DNA of 64,000 nt. Source: Avidehalobacter sp964569265 (GTDB lineage Bacteria > Bacillota > Dehalobacteriia > UBA4068 > UBA4997). Position numbers and translations under genes: made by a program. The notes under the pieces are model-generated. The model searched no databases and was not told the origin of the DNA. It saw nothing but the letters and a program-made list of their open reading frames with translations. Where the stretch lies: NCBI GenBank assembly GCA_964569265.1, contig CAZMTO010000006.1, forward strand, positions 1-64,000, in the 5' to 3' direction. Below are positions 24,214 to 33,218 of the stretch, piece after piece. Every line of letters begins with the position of its first letter. The first letter of the stretch is position 1.

Positions 24214-26184
24214 TTAGTCCTCCCCGTCGGCACTGCCGGCGTAAACAAAATCTATGCGGCGCTCCAGCAAATCTACCTTAGCCACCTGCACCATAAGGGG
24301 TGTACCCAAGGTAAAGCTGTGGCTGCGGCCCTTCATCAGCATAGTTTCCGCAAAATAATTATACTCGTCGGCGGGCAAATCGTCAACCGCAATTCTACCC
24401 TCCACGCCCATATCCAGGGCGGCAAAAACACCGCCGGGCGTTACACCGGATACCTTAGCGGCAAAAACATCACCCAAATGCCGCTGCATATACAGGCAGC
24501 ACTTCATCTTTACGGCCTCGCGCTCAATTTCTTCGGCAATACGTTCACGTTCGCTGGCCTGCTTGGCTGCCCGTGCCATATACGCGCCGGGCTTTTTGGT
24601 GCTTAGTGTATCGTCTGCCATTTGCAGATTATGCTTAATGGCTCTGTGTACCGCCAAATCGGCATAACGCCGTATAGGAGAAGTAAAGTGACAGTAATAC
24701 TTGGCCGCCAGCCCAAAGTGCCCTCTGCATTCCGGCGCATATTCGGCGTGTGACATACTGCGTAATGCCATCAACTGAATAAACTCATCCTCCGGACGTC
24801 CGGCAGCCTGCTTTAACAGCGCCTGCACTTCCTTTGGAGAAACATCACCGTCGGCTGTACCCAACGGCTGATAATCAAAAGCCACCAGTGCCGCATTAAG
24901 ATTTTGCAGCTTTTCGTCTGCCGGCCCCTGGTGTACACGGTAAACAAACGGCAGATTTTGTCGCTTTATATGCTCGGCTACAGTTTCGTTGGCAGCCAGC
25001 ATAGCCTGTTCTATCATTTTTTCGGCCAGCCGTTGACTGCGTTTTTCAATACCTGCCACTTCGCCGTTTGCCGCCATCTTAATTTTTAATTCCGGAAAAT
25101 CAAAGTTAAGCGCCCCACGGCGCGCCCGTTTTTTCTCCAATATACGCTGCAAGGCAGCCAAAGGCTTTAACAGCGGCAGCAAATCGGCATTTTGCGCACA
25201 AAGCTTACGGTTACGCTCTAACAGCATAGCGTTTACCATATCATAGTCCAGCCGGCGGTATACCCTTATAACACTGGGATAAATATCGTAGCTTACCAGC
25301 CTGCCGCGCGGCGTAAATTCCATATCGCAGGCCATTGCCAATCTGTCCTGCCCGGCATTAAGGCTGCATATCCCACAGGATAATTCCTCCGGCAGCATCG
25401 GCAGCACTCTGTCCGGCAGATACACACTGGTGGCACGGGCAAAGGCTTCTTCTTCCAGCTTGCTGCCCATACGCACATAATGCGCAACATCGGCAATATG
25501 CACGCTTAAAAAATAATTGCCGTCATCATTGCGCCGACAATAAACCGCATCGTCAAAATCGCGGCTGTCCACACCGTCTATCGTCACCAACGGCATATCA
25601 CGGCAATCGCGGCGGCCCTGCATTTCTTCGGCGCTCACCTGCTGCGGTATGGCAGCGGCCTGTTGCTGCACCGCCAACGGAAAATCTCCCGGGGCATCTA
25701 ACTGCCGCATAATCATTTCCATATCGGCGCCGTTTTGTGCCGCCAGGTCAGCTTCATCTACATGGTGCAAAACTTCCAGCACCGCACCTTCCAAACGGCT
25801 TTCCTTATCAATGGTTTGGCCTTCAATGTCATTAAACAGGCGTATACGCACCAAATCATACGCACGCGCCTGCCCCACAAAGCGTTCCGGTATAAAAATA
25901 TCCGGCCAGCCCGGCATACGAGTGCGCACAAAACCAAAGCCGCGGCGGCTGGTCATAAAATAACCTTCTAACTTTAGCCCCGGCTTTTTGGGTGCGCGGC
26001 CGTCTTTGGCCGGCTGCATATTTAATTTGGCACCGTGCCGCCCCATTTGCCCGCTGCTTATAAGCCCCTGCGGTTTGGCGTGGCCCTGCCTGCTACGGCG
26101 TTTACGCCCGGACTTTACCTTGTGAGCAGCCCGGGCGTTTGCGCTTTTATGTTTTGTTGCTTTATGCTTTTTTTCCAAACTCAT
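24214..26184 (-). CDS. rnr: ribonuclease R, N-terminally reduced
   Basis: RNase R is a 3'-5' exoribonuclease that degrades structured RNA and non-stop mRNA. The RNB catalytic motif TIDGVDSRDFDDAVYC (about 205) carries the metal-binding aspartates, HFTSPIRRYADL is present further on, and an S1 domain (GDVFAAKVSGVTPGGVFAAL) ends the protein. It has 656 aa, shorter than the usual 700-800. The N-terminal helix-turn-helix and first cold-shock domain are replaced by about 75 Lys/Arg-rich residues before one cold-shock domain (LEGYFMTSRRGFGFV). The gene upstream ends 53 bases before the start, so no hidden exon-like frame is lost. Motifs for catalysis are complete. Confidence 0.9.
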   Translation of the reverse strand: MSLEKKHKATKHKSANARAAHKVKSGRKRRSRQGHAKPQGLISSGQMGRHGAKLNMQPAKDGRAPKKPGLKLEGYFMTSRRGFGFVRTRMPGWPDIFIPERFVGQARAYDLVRIRLFNDIEGQTIDKESRLEGAVLEVLHHVDEADLAAQNGADMEMIMRQLDAPGDFPLAVQQQAAAIPQQVSAEEMQGRRDCRDMPLVTIDGVDSRDFDDAVYCRRNDDGNYFLSVHIADVAHYVRMGSKLEEEAFARATSVYLPDRVLPMLPEELSCGICSLNAGQDRLAMACDMEFTPRGRLVSYDIYPSVIRVYRRLDYDMVNAMLLERNRKLCAQNADLLPLLKPLAALQRILEKKRARRGALNFDFPELKIKMAANGEVAGIEKRSQRLAEKMIEQAMLAANETVAEHIKRQNLPFVYRVHQGPADEKLQNLNAALVAFDYQPLGTADGDVSPKEVQALLKQAAGRPEDEFIQLMALRSMSHAEYAPECRGHFGLAAKYYCHFTSPIRRYADLAVHRAIKHNLQMADDTLSTKKPGAYMARAAKQASERERIAEEIEREAVKMKCCLYMQRHLGDVFAAKVSGVTPGGVFAALDMGVEGRIAVDDLPADEYNYFAETMLMKGRSHSFTLGTPLMVQVAKVDLLERRIDFVYAGSADGED

Positions 26185-26237
26185 ACACTCTTTACTTTCT
26201 AAATATCACAGACACAGTAACTGCTGCCCAAGGCCGG

Positions 26238-26531
26238 TTAGTCCAGCGTGGTCAAGGTAAAGGCATCCAGCTCGGCACCGCAGCAATATTTAATAAAATC
26301 GCCGATTTCGTCGATAGCCAGCTTTTTGTCCGAAAACATTTCTTCTTTAAGTATTTCTACGCGGGCTTCTTCGTAGCTGATAAACTGCAAACCGTAAATT
26401 TCGTAACTTTTTGCCTTATTTTCTAAAGAATAAGGGCTTTTGCATACAACAGTTGCGCCGCTTTCTGCTGCTGCTTCCAACATTTTGCGAGTTTTGCCGC
26501 TGCCATTGCCGCCGATAATAAATTTTTCCAT
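26238..26531 (-). CDS. small P-loop protein, 97 aa
   Basis: This short protein begins MEKFIIGGNGSGKTRKMLE, a perfect Walker A motif at residues 7-14, and has KKLAIDEIGDF near residue 70, which can act as a Walker B strand. No further NTPase domain is present. Similar mini P-loop proteins occur in phages and gut Firmicutes, but I cannot name a function. The ATG at 26531 has a GGAG site. It lies between thiI and rnr on the same strand, 100 bases after thiI. It could be a complete mini-NTPase, a phage relic, or the N-terminal piece of a lost ATPase. Confidence 0.6.
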   Translation of the reverse strand: MEKFIIGGNGSGKTRKMLEAAAESGATVVCKSPYSLENKAKSYEIYGLQFISYEEARVEILKEEMFSDKKLAIDEIGDFIKYCCGAELDAFTLTTLD

Positions 26532-26631
26532 AATAATGATCTCCTTTTTGTGTGTGTTTTATAATATACTTTAACGAGATTCTGATTTAATTATACAACA
26601 AATTGCTTACGGTTTCAGCACTTTTTGCAAA

Positions 26632-27846
26632 TTATTCTGCGCTTTCTTCAAAAATACCGTTGGGCGTTACCCGATATACCACAGTTTTTTGCAAAGCTTC
26701 GGCTATCAGCTCGTCCACCGCCAAATTTTGCTCCATCTCCTCGGCTTCGGCAAGGCGCGGACGAATTTTGGGGTGTGCCGGCAAAAATACCGTACAGCAA
26801 TCTTCGTAAGGACGAATAGATATATCAAAGGTACCAATATGCTTGGCACGCTCTACAATTTCTTCTTTATCAAAACCGATAAGCGGCCGCAGCACCGGCA
26901 TTTTGGTAACACTGTTAATAACATACATACTTTCCAGCGTTTGGCTGGCCACCTGCCCGACACTTTCTCCGGTATAAATTGCCAGGCCGGCATTGGCACG
27001 GGCTATACGCTCGGCCAGACGGAACATAAACCGCCGCATTATGGTAATGCCGTAATCTTCGGGACAGGCAGCGTGTATAGCCTTTTGAATTTCGGTAAAA
27101 TGCACGCAATGCACACGTATGGCTTTGTTGTGCCATTTTGCCAGCACCTGTGCCAAATCCAGCACCTTTTCCTTAGCGCGCTCGCTGGTAAAGGGAAAAC
27201 TTTCAAAATGCACCGCATCTATGTTAACACCGCGCTTCATTGCCATCCACGCCGCAACAGGGCTGTCGATACCGCCGGAAAGCATTACTGCTGCCCGGCC
27301 GCCGCTGCCCACCGGCATACCCTTGGCCCCAACAAAGCTGCCGCAGTAAACATAGGCGGCTTCATCACGCACCTCTACGTTTACCACATTTTCCGGGTGC
27401 TTCATCTGGGCTTCGTATTTATCACCGGTTTGCTTAAAAATATAGCCGCCAACAGCTTTGCTTATCTCCGGCGATGTCATCTGAAAGCGCTTGTCAGACC
27501 GACGACTTTCTACCTTAAATTTACCGCCGTTCGGCAGGGTACGCTCTAACACCTGCAAAGCCGCCGCCGCAATAACAGACAAATCCTTATCTACCGCCAA
27601 CACCGGGCAAATAGCATAAATGCCAAACACCCGCTGCAAACGGCTTACCACATCTTCCATATCGCCGGGCACAGGCAACACCGGCACGGTTATACGCCCC
27701 AGGCTTACGGCAACCTTGCGCTCCGGCAGGTCGGCCAAAGCTTTTTCTATATTACGCACCAAACGGTTAATAAACTGGTTTTTGTTTTTACCCTTTAAAC
27801 CAAGTTCACCGTATTTTATCATCAAAAGCTCTTTAGCTTCACTCAT
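26632..27846 (-). CDS. thiI: tRNA 4-thiouridine synthase ThiI
   Basis: ThiI adenylates U8 of tRNA and inserts sulfur to make 4-thiouridine; in some bacteria it also acts in thiazole synthesis. The 404 residues contain an N-terminal ferredoxin-like/THUMP region (IKYGELGLKGKN), then the PP-loop SGGIDSPVAAW (about 185). The C-terminal rhodanese domain of the E. coli enzyme is absent. As in B. subtilis (nifZ-thiI), the adjacent cysteine desulfurase 33 bases upstream is then expected to donate sulfur directly. The start ATG has a GGGAG site. Confidence 0.94.
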   Translation of the reverse strand: MSEAKELLMIKYGELGLKGKNKNQFINRLVRNIEKALADLPERKVAVSLGRITVPVLPVPGDMEDVVSRLQRVFGIYAICPVLAVDKDLSVIAAAALQVLERTLPNGGKFKVESRRSDKRFQMTSPEISKAVGGYIFKQTGDKYEAQMKHPENVVNVEVRDEAAYVYCGSFVGAKGMPVGSGGRAAVMLSGGIDSPVAAWMAMKRGVNIDAVHFESFPFTSERAKEKVLDLAQVLAKWHNKAIRVHCVHFTEIQKAIHAACPEDYGITIMRRFMFRLAERIARANAGLAIYTGESVGQVASQTLESMYVINSVTKMPVLRPLIGFDKEEIVERAKHIGTFDISIRPYEDCCTVFLPAHPKIRPRLAEAEEMEQNLAVDELIAEALQKTVVYRVTPNGIFEESAE

Positions 27847-27879
27847 AATTTTTCTCCCAAAAATCTGTCATCAAATCGG

Positions 27880-29049
27880 TCATCTTTTTTTCGACGAGCC
27901 CAATACCATACGCAAATCGGCAACCTCGCTGCAAACTATCCCGGCAGCACGCTCAGCTTCTTCTACAGTATTTAAGCACGAAAAGCTAAACCTTATGGCA
28001 CCTTCAATACGTGTGCGGTTGTAGCCCATAGCCAGCAAAACGTGGCTTAAACTGTCTTTTTTGGCAGCACACGCCGACCCGCTGGAAACCAACAGGCCCC
28101 GCTGCTCTAACATATGCAGCAAAACCTCGCTTTTTACACCGTCAAAGCTGATATTAAGCACATTGGGCAGGGCAGCCTGCGGGCTGTTTATTTGCCAGCC
28201 GGGTAAATCTGCCAGACCATTTAACAGTGCCGCCTTAATATCGGCAGCCAACTGCATACGCTTGTCCAAATCGGTATAGGCCATTTCTGCCGCCAAACCC
28301 AAGGCACAAATACCGGGCATATTTTCGGTACCGCTGCGCATAGCCCTTTCCTGTCCGCCGCCGGTAAGCTGGGGTACCACACGTACCCCCTTGCGGATAT
28401 ATAAAAAACCGGTACCCTTGGGTGCGTGCAGCTTGTGCCCACTAACCGACAGCATATCAACCCCCAACGCTTTAGGGTCTATGGGCATTTTACCGTATGC
28501 CTGCACAGCGTCTACGTGCAGCAGGGCATTTGGCGCCAGCCGGCGCATTACCTGCTTTAACTCGGCTATCGGCTGTATGGCACCAACCTCGTTGTTAACC
28601 AGCATAACGCTAACCAGCACGGTTTCTTCGGTAAGCAGGGCCGCCAACTGCTGCGCCCTCACCAGACAATTTTCGTCCACCGGCAGGTAATCCACCTTGT
28701 AGCCCTGCTCAGCCAGCGCTTCGGCTGTGCGTAAAATTGCCGGGTGTTCCACCGCCGATACAATTATGTGCCTGCCACGCCGCTTGCAGGCATCTGCCGC
28801 CCCGCGCAACGCCAAATTGTTAGCTTCGGTGCCGCCCGATGTAAAAAAGATTTCTTCGGGGGCTGCTTTAAGGGTTTTGGCCACACGCTCCCGCGCCTGA
28901 CGCAGCAGCTTTTCGGCCTGCAAACCACGGTTATACAGCGCCGACGGGTTACCAAAATCTTCACACATTACCTTGCAGGCTAAATCTGCAACCTGCGGCA
29001 GCACACGTGTTGTGGCAGAATTATCAAAATAAATTTCCTGATTTGCCAT
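27880..29049 (-). CDS. cysteine desulfurase (NifS/NifZ type)
   Basis: This is a PLP enzyme that takes sulfur from cysteine as an enzyme-bound persulfide. The start MANQEIYFDNSATTRV, the PLP lysine in SVSGHKLHAPKG (about 203) and the catalytic cysteine in SSGSACAAKK (about 327) are visible; 389 aa is normal. It lies 33 bases before thiI, so the dedicated role is probably tRNA thiolation (NifZ-like) rather than general Fe-S assembly, though the latter is possible because no iscU or suf genes are in the window. A TATAAT sits 11 bases before the ATG next to an AAGAGG site. Confidence 0.92.
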   Translation of the reverse strand: MANQEIYFDNSATTRVLPQVADLACKVMCEDFGNPSALYNRGLQAEKLLRQARERVAKTLKAAPEEIFFTSGGTEANNLALRGAADACKRRGRHIIVSAVEHPAILRTAEALAEQGYKVDYLPVDENCLVRAQQLAALLTEETVLVSVMLVNNEVGAIQPIAELKQVMRRLAPNALLHVDAVQAYGKMPIDPKALGVDMLSVSGHKLHAPKGTGFLYIRKGVRVVPQLTGGGQERAMRSGTENMPGICALGLAAEMAYTDLDKRMQLAADIKAALLNGLADLPGWQINSPQAALPNVLNISFDGVKSEVLLHMLEQRGLLVSSGSACAAKKDSLSHVLLAMGYNRTRIEGAIRFSFSCLNTVEEAERAAGIVCSEVADLRMVLGSSKKR

Positions 29050-29125
29050 ATTTACCTCTTATTATACAATATCAAACGCTATATAGCCATACTAAACACA
29101 GTAATAAATATAATTTTTATAAAAT

Positions 29126-29717
29126 GCGCAGTTGTCACTTACTAGCGGGGTTCTGTCTGTTATAACTGACCCTGCGGCGCTGCTTTTTTACCACCCTGCA
29201 TACCTTGGCAGGCAGCCTTGATTGAAGCGGCACTAATTTTTGTGTGGGTTACCCACCCAAAGCCAAGAAAGCTCAAGAGTGCCCCAGATTTAGGTGAGTA
29301 CGGCTACACTATTGTCCGCTCCGGGTACCAGAAGTGCAAATGTGCAGTTGCCACTTCCGGATACCAGAGTGGCAAGAGTGCCCCGGATTTAGGTGAGTAC
29401 GGCTGTGCAAGCGTCCGCTCTGGACACCAGAAGTGCAAATGTGCAGTTGTCAATCCCAAATACCAGAGTGGCAAGAGTGCCCCAAATTTAGGTGAGTACG
29501 GCTACGCAAGCGATTTAGGCGTACTAATGGTACGCCGCTGAGCTAAGCAGCCAACGATCCTAAAGATAATGTGCAGTTGTCCGCTCTGGGTACCAGAAGT
29601 GCAAATGTGCATCAGATGCAAGGAATAGAATTTCGAGTCGACAGAGGCGTACTCAACGTACGCCGACAAGCGAGAAATTATATGACACCGCAGATGATGT
29701 GCAGTTGTCACTTCTGG
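29126..29717. repeat. mosaic intergenic repeat block, degV-desulfurase gap
   Basis: This 590-base block has no gene. Its left end (29126-29200) is a diverged relative of the 11.1/54.4 kb three-way element, ending in CTGCTTTTTT. The rest alternates two modules. One has ACCAGAAGTGCAAATGTGCAG (29327, 29429, 29591). The other has GGCAAGAGTGCCCC, then ATTTAGGTGAGTACGGCT (29276, 29371, 29471). Two hairpins are present: GGCGTAC-TAATG-GTACGCC (29518-29536) and GGCGTAC-TCAAC-GTACGCC (29646-29664). The right end overlaps the last codons of degV, so the protein end TPTQK and its stop are encoded by the repeat. Confidence 0.8.
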
Positions 29718-30559
29718 GTGGGAGTTAGATAAAATAACGCCACACACCCCGGCCCCAAATGCACCCCTACAGTCGGCCCTATGGGGCACAAAATAACTTC
29801 ACCAAGCTGCATGGTAGTTTGCAGTTCGGCCAGCAGCTTTTCGGCACTGTCTTTTTGCAGAATATAGCTTACAAACAGGGTGGTTTGACTAAAATCAACG
29901 CCATCCTGCTTAACACGGTCGGCTATCCAGCTTAATGCTTTATGCATACCGCGCACCTTTTGCGCAACCTCCAGCGAACCGTCCGGGCAAATGTTTATCA
30001 CCGGCTTAATATTAAGCGCCCGCGCCACATTGGCCACCGCACCGTTAATGCGCCCGCCTTTGGCCAAATATACCAAATCGTTTATGGCACCATACCCGCG
30101 AGAACGCTCGATGATTGCAGGCAGTGCCGCCTTAACTTCGTCATATGTTGCGCCGGCTGCTGCTAAACGCGCCGCCGCCAGCACTATTGCCCCTTCACCA
30201 AGGGTAGCGCTTTTCGAATCAAACACCGCCACCTTATCCTGCGGGTAATCCTCCAGCAAAATACGCACACTGTCATAAAAGCCGGAAAGCGGCCGCGCAA
30301 TGGTAATAATAATGATTTCGTTGCCGGCTGCCAGTTCGGCATCTAACAGCATTTGCAACCGTCCCAGCGACGGATACGAGGTTTTAGGGAACTCTCCGCC
30401 CTGCACCAACCGCTGATAAAACTGATCACAGGTAATGGTTTCACGGTCGGCAAAGGTATCCTCGCCAAAGGTAATGTTCATAGGTAAAAGTAATATGCCG
30501 TACCGGTCTACCAGCTCCTGCGGCAAATCACAAGAAGTATCAGTAATAATTTTGATCAT
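29708..30559 (-). CDS. DegV family fatty-acid-binding protein
   Basis: DegV/FakB-type proteins bind fatty acids and hand them to a fatty acid kinase. The 283 residues start MIKIITDTSCDLP and have the family stretches FPKTSYPS and IITIARPLSGFY. No FakA kinase gene is in the window. The final residues TPTQK are encoded by the start of the downstream repeat block, so the native C-terminus may have been replaced or extended. The gene is the last of a minus-strand group with proC 42 bases upstream. Its specific lipid is unknown. Confidence 0.88.
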   Translation of the reverse strand: MIKIITDTSCDLPQELVDRYGILLLPMNITFGEDTFADRETITCDQFYQRLVQGGEFPKTSYPSLGRLQMLLDAELAAGNEIIIITIARPLSGFYDSVRILLEDYPQDKVAVFDSKSATLGEGAIVLAAARLAAAGATYDEVKAALPAIIERSRGYGAINDLVYLAKGGRINGAVANVARALNIKPVINICPDGSLEVAQKVRGMHKALSWIADRVKQDGVDFSQTTLFVSYILQKDSAEKLLAELQTTMQLGEVILCPIGPTVGVHLGPGCVALFYLTPTQK

Positions 30560-30601
30560 AAATTCTCCTGTAAAAAATTTAACTATACACAGCTACATAT
30601 G

Positions 30602-31405
30602 TCAATCGCCAAAGTCAGCGGCCATCTCCCGGCTGCGCCCGGCACAGGCATTGCAGGCATCGGCTGCCAGTTTGGGCAAACCTTCCTGCCAAACCGCCAG
30701 CGCTGCCGCCGTAGTGCCCCCCTTAGAAGTCACCTGTACCCTGAGCGTTTCGGCAGATTCCTGCCGGGTGGCCAGCATTTTGCCGCTGCCTACCGCCGTT
30801 TGCCGCGCCAGAGCCATAGCAACATCCGGGGCAAGGCCCAACTGTTCGCCGGCTTTAGCCAAACATTCTACAAAATAATAAAAATACGCCGGGCCGCTGC
30901 CGGATATTGCCGTTAAAGCGTGAATATCCGCTTCGTCAATCCACACAAAGCTGCCCACCGCCGCAAATATCTGCTCGGCAAGCTGCTTATGCTCATCCCC
31001 GGCCAGGGGGCCGGCCATAAGCCCGGTTATAGCCGCCAGCACCGCCGCCGATGTGTTGGGCATAGCGCGCACAATGGGCACCGCCGGCAATTTTGCAGCA
31101 TAATAACTAAGCGGCAACCCGGCAGCAATAGTCAGCACAAGCTGTTCGGGTTTAAGCAGGGGTGCCAAATCGGCCAAAAGCCCCGCCATAGACTGCGGCT
31201 TTACCGCCAGCAGCAAAATATCCGCCTTGGCCACTGCCGCTGCCAAATCGGTATAAGCATCGGCCGAAAGCTCGTTGGCCAAAGCTGCTGCTTTATCCTC
31301 ACTTATATCATAAAAACCCAGAGCAAACGGCGCCTGCATAGCGTTTAAACCGCGGCCTATAGCCGCCGCCATATTACCGCTGCCCAAAAAGCAAAGCTGT
31401 TTCAT
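30602..31405 (-). CDS. proC: pyrroline-5-carboxylate reductase
   Basis: ProC reduces pyrroline-5-carboxylate to proline with NAD(P)H. The Rossmann start CFLGSGNMAAAIGRGL, the motif RAMPNTSAAV and the C-terminal AISGSGPAYFYYF and VTSKGGTTAAAL segments are all present. I place the start at the ATG at 31405 (267 aa) because GGAGG lies 8 bases upstream; the TTG at 31420 overlaps that site. It lies 29 bases downstream of the GerMN lipoprotein gene and is probably co-transcribed with it. Confidence 0.95.
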   Translation of the reverse strand: MKQLCFLGSGNMAAAIGRGLNAMQAPFALGFYDISEDKAAALANELSADAYTDLAAAVAKADILLLAVKPQSMAGLLADLAPLLKPEQLVLTIAAGLPLSYYAAKLPAVPIVRAMPNTSAAVLAAITGLMAGPLAGDEHKQLAEQIFAAVGSFVWIDEADIHALTAISGSGPAYFYYFVECLAKAGEQLGLAPDVAMALARQTAVGSGKMLATRQESAETLRVQVTSKGGTTAAALAVWQEGLPKLAADACNACAGRSREMAADFGD

Positions 31406-31434
31406 TATAAAAACCTCCAACTATCTGTTTAACA

Positions 31435-32421
31435 CTATCTGTTTACCACATTAAATTGATAATCACCGTGCGGCACTTCTATCGGCTCACCAAGGCCGGT
31501 ATTGCCCGGCACACTCGAAAGCAACGCCAAAGCTTCGGCATAGGGCACGCCGTCTACCGTAATTTGCACCATATTAACCTCGTTTACATTAAACAGGGTG
31601 GCCAGCAGACTGTCAACAAACAGCTTTTGTTCGGCCGAACTGTTCATAGCAAAAACAGCGCTGTTAAAGTCAATGGTCAAAACACCGTCGTTTAATGCCA
31701 CACCGTTTATCTGCAAATCCCTGGGCACTGCCGAATACAAACCGCTTTTGGCCGGCGGCTGCCCCACCCAGGCCCCCAAAAGGTTGTTTAAGTAACCGCT
31801 GCTGCTTTCGCTTATCGGCAAATACAGCGGCACCACATACATAGCCTGACTATCCGTAAAGTACACGTAAGACCCCGCCTTGCCTGCCGAAAAATCGTTT
31901 ACCGCCGTAAGGCTGTAAGGTTCACTGAAGATGTCCTTATTATTTACTTCTATCTGCATAGCCTTAATAGTTTTGCCCTGTTCGGTAAGCTCGCGGTTAA
32001 CCGTAGCATAAAACGCCTGCGCCATCAGGTCGGTATTCTCCGGCAGCTCCACACCGGCATCAGCCGTAAGCCCCACCGTAACAATACCGTCTTCTACCCG
32101 CAGTGCCTCCATTTTAAAACCCTGCGGCACCACGGCGCGGCAAAAACCGTCTGCCGGGCCGGCCAGCAATTTTTCCAGCGCTATCCAAACAGTATCTCGC
32201 GTAGAATTTATGCTGTATACCTGCGGTATCAAAATATCCATATCTTCGGCCAAATAAAACACCGTTACTGATTTTTGCGGCTGCTGCGATATCAAATCGG
32301 TAGCAATATCACCGCGGCCGGTGCCGGTTGCAGTATCTTTACCGCAGGCAGCCAGGCAGCAAATTGCCAGCAAAAACACCAATGCAGTCAATATCGGCCT
32401 GCAAAATCGGTTTATCTTCAT
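31435..32421 (-). CDS. GerMN-domain lipoprotein
   Basis: This is a 328-residue exported lipoprotein: the signal peptide ILTALVFLLAICCLAAC ends in a lipobox. Two GerMN-like segments follow (about 55-150, with VFYLAEDMDILIPQ, and about 190-300, with VYFTDSQAMYVVPLYLP). GerMN domains were first seen in the spore germination protein GerM and also occur in wall-associated lipoproteins. No sporulation genes are nearby, so a wall role is more likely than germination. The ATG at 32421 with a GGGGG site is preferred over an upstream TTG. Confidence 0.85.
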   Translation of the reverse strand: MKINRFCRPILTALVFLLAICCLAACGKDTATGTGRGDIATDLISQQPQKSVTVFYLAEDMDILIPQVYSINSTRDTVWIALEKLLAGPADGFCRAVVPQGFKMEALRVEDGIVTVGLTADAGVELPENTDLMAQAFYATVNRELTEQGKTIKAMQIEVNNKDIFSEPYSLTAVNDFSAGKAGSYVYFTDSQAMYVVPLYLPISESSSGYLNNLLGAWVGQPPAKSGLYSAVPRDLQINGVALNDGVLTIDFNSAVFAMNSSAEQKLFVDSLLATLFNVNEVNMVQITVDGVPYAEALALLSSVPGNTGLGEPIEVPHGDYQFNVVNR

Positions 32422-32497
32422 AGCGTTACGCCCCCTTGCCAAATGCTTGTTCTGTATGTTTTACCGTAATGTATCGGTTGCGCTAACAGTGTATTTA

Positions 32498-32526
32498 AGT
32501 ATAACACACTGCGCACCTTTTAGCAA
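32498..32526 (-). promoter_or_regulatory. promoter upstream of the GerMN lipoprotein gene
   Basis: On the minus strand TTGCTA (32521-32526) and TATACT (32498-32503) are 17 bases apart. This suggests the lipoprotein-proC-degV group has its own promoter after yfbR. Confidence 0.6.
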
Positions 32527-32534
32527 GCTTTGCC

Positions 32535-33113
32535 CTATTTGCGCAATTCGTCTAAAGTAAGGCTAAAAGAGGGCACAAAGTTTTCAAAAAAGTAGGCAAC
32601 CTCCGGCCGTGCCAAATAAGGTTTAAGCTTGTCACCGCAGGCAGCATAGGCAACTTCAAATTCACGGTTGCCGCAGCTCAGCTCGTCGGCACACTTTATG
32701 TAGGCGCAAATTTTGTCGGCAATATGCACCAGTTCTTCGGCTTCATCTTTGGCAGGCAGCAGCACCGCGCGGTAATCATCCTGCAAAGCAGGGGGCAGCT
32801 TGGCCGCCAGCTCATCCACTGCCTTATCCTCTAAAGCGTGAAAAGCCTGCTCAATATCCCTGTTGGCATATTTTACCGGTGTGGGCAAATCTCCGGTAAC
32901 GGTTTCGCTCACATCGTGGTACAATGCCAGCACTGCCACCCGGTTTTCGTCTAAATTGCCGCCAAACAGCCGGTTTTTTATTACCGCCAGCGCGTGCGCC
33001 ACCACCGCCACCTGCCAGCTATGCTCCTGCGTATTTTCGGCATAGGTATTGCGCATTAACCCCCAGCGGCGAATATAACGTAAACGGCTGATATAAGCAA
33101 AAAAATGGAACAT
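32535..33113 (-). CDS. yfbR: 5'-deoxynucleotidase YfbR-like HD protein
   Basis: YfbR is an HD-domain phosphatase that removes phosphate from deoxyribonucleoside 5'-monophosphates. The 192 residues align along the whole length with E. coli YfbR: FAYISRLRYIRRWGLMRN, the metal His in EHSWQV, HD in ALYHDVSETVTGDLPTPVKY, and FVPSFSLTLDEL at the end. The family is best known from Gammaproteobacteria, so the gene may be an old transfer or a trait of diderm Firmicutes. Its promoter is back-to-back with that of rsmA. The start ATG has a GGAGG site. Confidence 0.92.
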   Translation of the reverse strand: MFHFFAYISRLRYIRRWGLMRNTYAENTQEHSWQVAVVAHALAVIKNRLFGGNLDENRVAVLALYHDVSETVTGDLPTPVKYANRDIEQAFHALEDKAVDELAAKLPPALQDDYRAVLLPAKDEAEELVHIADKICAYIKCADELSCGNREFEVAYAACGDKLKPYLARPEVAYFFENFVPSFSLTLDELRK

Positions 33114-33166
33114 ATTGTGCCTCCTGTATTACTTCCTATATATTAGCTTATTTTATTACGGATAAT

Positions 33167-33212
33167 ATTTTAGCACATTTTTGTTGTATTGGCAAATTGT
33201 ATCCGTTATAAT
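33167..33212. promoter_or_regulatory. back-to-back divergent promoters yfbR / rsmA
   Basis: Plus strand (rsmA): TTGTAT 33184-33189, 17 bases, TATAAT 33207-33212. Minus strand (yfbR): TTGCCA 33190-33195, 17 bases, TAAAAT 33167-33172. The two -35 elements are directly adjacent. The rsmA -10 ends 6 bases before its ATG, which predicts a leaderless transcript; no Shine-Dalgarno sequence is present. Confidence 0.65.
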
Positions 33213-33218
33213 ATAAGT

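Noticed and set aside
29243..29717. CRISPR array
   Set aside because: Repeats are of different lengths, in mosaic order, without regular spacers, and no cas gene is present.
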